A stretch of DNA of 64,000 nt from Flammulina velutipes (lineage: Eukaryota > Basidiomycota > Agaricomycetes > Agaricales > Physalacriaceae): positions 2,542,001 to 2,606,000 of the forward strand of contig CM022373.1 of NCBI GenBank assembly GCA_011800155.1, in the 5' to 3' direction. The position numbers were made by a program, and so were the translations under genes. Within the stretch, counting starts at the first letter, position 1. Each line of letters starts with the position of its first letter. The notes below the pieces were generated by a model. That model was not told the DNA's origin, made no database searches, and was given only the letters and a program-made list of their open reading frames with translations. Positions 60,283-64,000 of the stretch are shown in pieces.

Positions 60283-62459
60283 ATGATGTCCCTCATTTGG
60301 ATATTCCTGCTGGTCTCCTCGTCTTTTGCTCTCTTCCATCGACATGCTTTCCAAACGCACAACTACTATGTCATCCACTATGATCCCATGTATTCATCAC
60401 TGCACGCAGTCGTCGACCTTCTTGGCCTTCAAATCGTTGAGCCTGTTGGCGAACTCGAAGACATCTGGCTAGCACGACAGGAGAAACCACGTGTCTCAAG
60501 AGCTCGGCGTACTGGTCACAATGATCCTGTTATTGAGTCTTACCGGAAAATGCGGAGTGGGATGTTACTCACACGGAGAGGGGAGCATATGTCTAAGGCC
60601 GTGAAGCACCTATCTCGACAGATACCACACAGAGTCGCCCGAAAAGCCCCGCCTCTTCGATATACCAAACAAATCTCACGTAGACGGGATGCTCCCAGCG
60701 TGGGGAATCTCACAATCGAAGATCCTCTCTTTCACAAGCAATGGTCGCTCCTGAATAACGATCATCCCCAGTATTCACTCAATGTATTGCCCGTGTGGGA
60801 GAAGCTAGGTTACACCGGGAAAGGTGTCGTTGTCAGTGTTATTGATGACGGGTTGATGTTCAGTCATAAGGATCTTGAACGCAACTTCGTAAGTGATCTG
60901 CCATACTCTATTGATAATTCCATCTCAACCATTCCACTGCAGGCCAAGGCTTATTCATGGGATTTTATCAATAACAGTGAACTCTCCGAACCGAGTGACG
61001 AGGACAATGATCACGGTACGGCGTGCGCTGGTATTATCGCTGCAGCGAAAAACAATATCTGTGGCGTAGGTATCGCGTACAACGCAAAAGTGGCGGGCAT
61101 GAGGATAATAGGTCCCCAGGAAGATATTGCGGATGCGGATGAAGCAAAGGCTCTTAACTACAAATACCAAGACGTGTCAATCTATAGCGCCAGTTATGGC
61201 CAGAATGACGATGGAAGGACGGTCGGTGGGCCGGCATACATTTCCAAACAAGCTCTGTTGAACGGTGTCAACAAAGGTAGAGACGGAAAGGGGAGTATAT
61301 TTGTGTTTCCCTCCGGGAATGGAGGAAACAAAGATAATGACTGCAACTACGATGGTTATGCAAACAGGTGACGCTCAAGTATCCCCTTACTACTGTAATC
61401 CGAAACCAACTGATGTGCATGAACAGTATATATACGATCACTATCGGAGCTGTAGACCACCAAGGGCAGCACCCAATGTACTCTGATGGCTGTACAGCCC
61501 TCATGGCTGTGACCTACAGTGACAATAGATCTGGTAACGGAGCTCACAAAATCGTAAGTGTCGCACCCAAGAGTCAAAGCATTGTCTGAGGGAAAAGTTC
61601 AAGGTCTCGGTCGGAATTAGTGACCGCAATGCATGCGTTGAAGACTTTGGAGGGACATCTGCTGCGGTTCCTGCTGCATCCGCTATCTTTGCATTAGCTT
61701 TGGAAGCACGTCCTGACCTCACATGGCGGGACATCCAATACCTCTGCGTTGAAACTGCACAGCTTATTGAAGATGAGAATTACTGGGACACCCTAGCGTC
61801 TGGGCGCAAGTACAGTACCTATCTTGGTTTTGGTGTTCTAGATGCCTATAAATTCGTCAAGGCAGCAGAGACTTGGCCACTCGTTGCGCCACAAGTGTGG
61901 ATAGCACTGCCATATGTCCAGTTTGAAGATGGGACCTTGGATGTGGATAGAAATTTCTCAGGCGGGAAGCCTCTCAGTAGGACGGGGGTGACCCATTCTA
62001 TTGAAATCACCGCGGAGATGGCCAGGAAGCACAATTTCGATAAGATCGAGCACGTTCAGGTCAGGGTTTGGATTCAACACGAGAGAAGAGGAGTTGTTCA
62101 GGTTACCCTTCATAGTCCAAATAAAGTGGTGAGTGACCTGGGGATGAGCCGGATGCGTGACAAGTCAAGAAGCGGGCTACAGGGATGGGCCTTTTCAAGT
62201 TTGAAGCATTGGTAACATTTCCATACTGTTCCATTTCAAACTGTGCATGCTAATACCAAGTAGGGGAGAGGATCCTGTAGGAATATGGACACTCAAAGCA
62301 GCAGACAGGTGGGAAAAGCACAAACCAGACGAGAGGAAGGGTAGGATTATTGGTTACACTATGACCTTGTGGGGAAAGGCAACAATGGGCTCATCTGCTT
62401 CTAAATATGTGTTGTCTTGGGATGATGAAAATGTGTTCCCACCTCAAGTCATCACATAG
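60283..62459 (+). CDS. Kexin-like proprotein convertase without membrane anchor
   Basis: Exons 60283-61367, 61427-61553, 61604-62211 and 62264-62459 give 671 residues. Kexins cut secretory precursors after Lys-Arg or Arg-Arg in the late Golgi. A signal peptide and pro-region precede an autocleavage-type site (ISRRRDAPSVGN, Arg135). The catalytic triad is Asp188 (VIDDG), His244 (DHGTACAG) and Ser423 (GGTSAAVPA), with the oxyanion Asn346 (PSGNGGNKD). A P-domain follows (HVQVRVWIQHERRGVVQVTL, GEDPVGIWTLKAADRW) and ends in WGKATMGSS and a short tail. The transmembrane segment and Golgi tail of yeast Kex2 are missing, so it may be a secreted or secondary kexin. Confidence 0.93.
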
Positions 62460-63641
62460 TAGATTGATATTTCTATAAAAAGTTGATATTAAAGATTGAG
62501 TCGAATTCTGCTACTAGCTGGGTATAGGCTTAGGCTTCGTTGAAACATGGATAGAACCACGAGTGCGTCCTGTTGCGAACATAGTCGACTCTGTTGCAGT
62601 CACAGAATTCCAGGCATTTAGGTGAGCTGGGATTCAACACAGAAATGGTGCCAACTCTCGGTCCCAGATATGGATATCTTGAGCCATGTGGGATAAACAG
62701 TGACTCAAGTACGGGCTGTATCAATGGTCAGAATAAACTTCAAGTTGAAGTCAATTGAAGACAAGCATACGGGATCGACCGGATCAACTATCTGGTCGGG
62801 GACTATTCAAAGTCGTGGTGCATGTGGAAGTCCTAGATGAGATCACCAATGCCACAAATACCGTCGTGAGCGCCAGCTAAGACCACAAGCTGATCATGGT
62901 TTCCATTTAATTCAGGTTCCAATTGGGTCCTGGGAGGTCCTTCCTCACACTCGGTCTCTTCCCCTGGTGTGGTATCTCATTTTTCAAAGGTAGACGCCTC
63001 ACGAGCCCTAAGCAGGGATTGGTCCTCAAGCAAAAGTGTTGGACTCACCTCTAAGTTTTAAGCACATAGATATGTTGAATGGTTGTCAAGGTAGAGTGTA
63101 AAAGAGTGCTTGAGCGCGCCCATTGTACTCTCCGAATAGACGTGTCATGATCAAGAAGTTAATTCACATCATCGGCTACTTAGCGCGCTGCAATCATCAT
63201 GTTCAATACATAAACCCAGAGTTACAGTATTCAAGTGAAACAATTGTTGACATGTTGATGTGCCATACACAGGCCAAAGAAGTATGTTTTGGGTGAGCTT
63301 GTCAAGTCCAACAAAGCGCGGAAGTTAGCGGAAGACAAGTGATGTGTGGCGTAAACGACGGTGTTTGCACTTGCTTGGCAGTCTTCCAGGAATTTCAGCG
63401 TTCACTCCTCCGTTACTTACTTATCTACATACCATCATTACCACCCTGTTGCTGTTAACTGGCGCCTTCACTATCTCGCTTTTGTCGATAAAGCTTTGGT
63501 TTAATATGCTCTGAATCTTCGGTTCTTTAAGCGCCATCCCTTCGATCTGGCCCTTCGATCTGGCGTCTATTGTAAAGGAAGTCGCCGAACGGTATATATA
63601 CATATACTGGTTCGAGTCGTGCCTGCCTTTCCTTCTTAACG
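62460..63641. other. Intergenic
   Basis: About 1.2 kb between the kexin stop and the last gene. Only short frames; a TATA-like run lies at its end. Confidence 0.45.
63593..63600 (+). promoter_or_regulatory. Possible TATA box
   Basis: TATATATA-type run 42 bases before ATG 63642. Confidence 0.4.
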
Positions 63642-64000
63642 ATGCCCGACCATCCTCTTGCCTCTCAGGGTGTAGAAAACGGCAGCTCGACGGTCCGTCG
63701 TCCTGTCACACACCAAGGACTTCCCCGCTTCGACTACCACGCCTTCACACGTGCGGTCCTCAACCTAGTCCCTCTCTCGACGCAGCAAGCCCTTCGAGTA
63801 ATCCCGCATCTCGAAATGCAAACTCTCTCGCGCAAGCTTCTCGAACTTGTCAAGGACGCAACAATCCGCAACAAGATACTGAAGGCCCTCGAGCGATCTA
63901 TCACAGATCATCCATGGAACACCGCATTCATCGTTGTTGGCGTAGTGTTGATGATAAATCCGCTCAACATACTAGGATTTGGGGCGTTGGGCCCAGTAGC
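63642..64000 (+). CDS. IFI6/IFI27-like membrane protein, cut by the window end
   Basis: Open from ATG 63642 to the window edge, 119 codons and no stop. After a 75-residue soluble lead with amphipathic helices (AVLNLVPLSTQQALRVIPHL), a hydrophobic segment begins: WNTAFIVVGVVLMINPLNIL then GFGALGPVA. This Gly/Ala pattern is the start of the interferon-alpha-inducible-protein (ISG12) motif that also occurs in Agaricomycete proteins. Such proteins are small and sit in mitochondrial or other internal membranes. The C-terminal half is outside the window. Confidence 0.65.
   Translation, partial: MPDHPLASQGVENGSSTVRRPVTHQGLPRFDYHAFTRAVLNLVPLSTQQALRVIPHLEMQTLSRKLLELVKDATIRNKILKALERSITDHPWNTAFIVVGVVLMINPLNILGFGALGPV

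Noticed and set aside
63600..63630. Possible tRNA (B-box-like GGTTCGAGTC)
   Set aside because: No A-box or acceptor stem can be folded upstream; it lies in a protein-gene promoter.

Overview
This window is nuclear DNA from a filamentous basidiomycete, very probably an Agaricomycete. The reasons are intron density and size (nearly every gene is cut by 45-65 base GT-AG introns), a crowd of F-box/leucine-rich genes, a Zn2Cys6 regulator, a MYND protein, a pectin-degrading GH28 enzyme, and a U6 snRNA gene. Gene models were assembled by hand from exon frames, GT..AG borders and phase; most exon sums close exactly.

Layout. 0.2-5 kb: two F-box-like genes and a basic protein. 5.4-7 kb: a GNAT acetyltransferase of the KAT14/CSRP2BP type hidden in eight small minus-strand exons, followed by an unresolved, probably coding, intron-rich stretch (7.5-9.4 kb). 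9.4-15 kb: RNA and chromatin housekeeping: exosome RRP4, a MYND protein, the exon-junction protein Y14/RBM8A and an HP1-type chromodomain protein. 15-17 kb is nearly empty. 17-26.6 kb: TPR-F-box protein, Zn2Cys6 transcription factor, alpha/beta hydrolase, F-box-like protein, COP9 signalosome subunit 7. 26.9-34.7 kb: DED1 helicase, a secreted acidic-tailed protein, GH28 polygalacturonase, CCCH protein. 35-44.7 kb: F-box protein, SEC72, DUF952, a second alpha/beta hydrolase, a basic nuclear-type protein, another F-box-like protein. 44.85 kb: U6 snRNA. 45-49.4 kb: Gly-rich protein, aldose 1-epimerase, and a methyltransferase with an apparent frameshift. 51-57.3 kb: F-box protein with Cys pairs, ADE16/17-type purine enzyme with a GC-AG intron, and an F-box pseudogene. 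58.8-62.5 kb: a secreted alanine/threonine-rich protein built from duplicated exons and ending in a dibasic-flanked segment, directly followed on the same strand by a kexin-like protease that lacks a membrane anchor. 63.6 kb to the end: a truncated IFI6/IFI27-like gene.

The most interesting points are the exon-repeat secreted precursor next to a soluble kexin, the KAT14-like acetyltransferase, the decaying F-box copies, and the density of F-box genes (seven intact plus one broken in 64 kb). No mobile element with recognisable termini, no CRISPR array and no tRNA were found.
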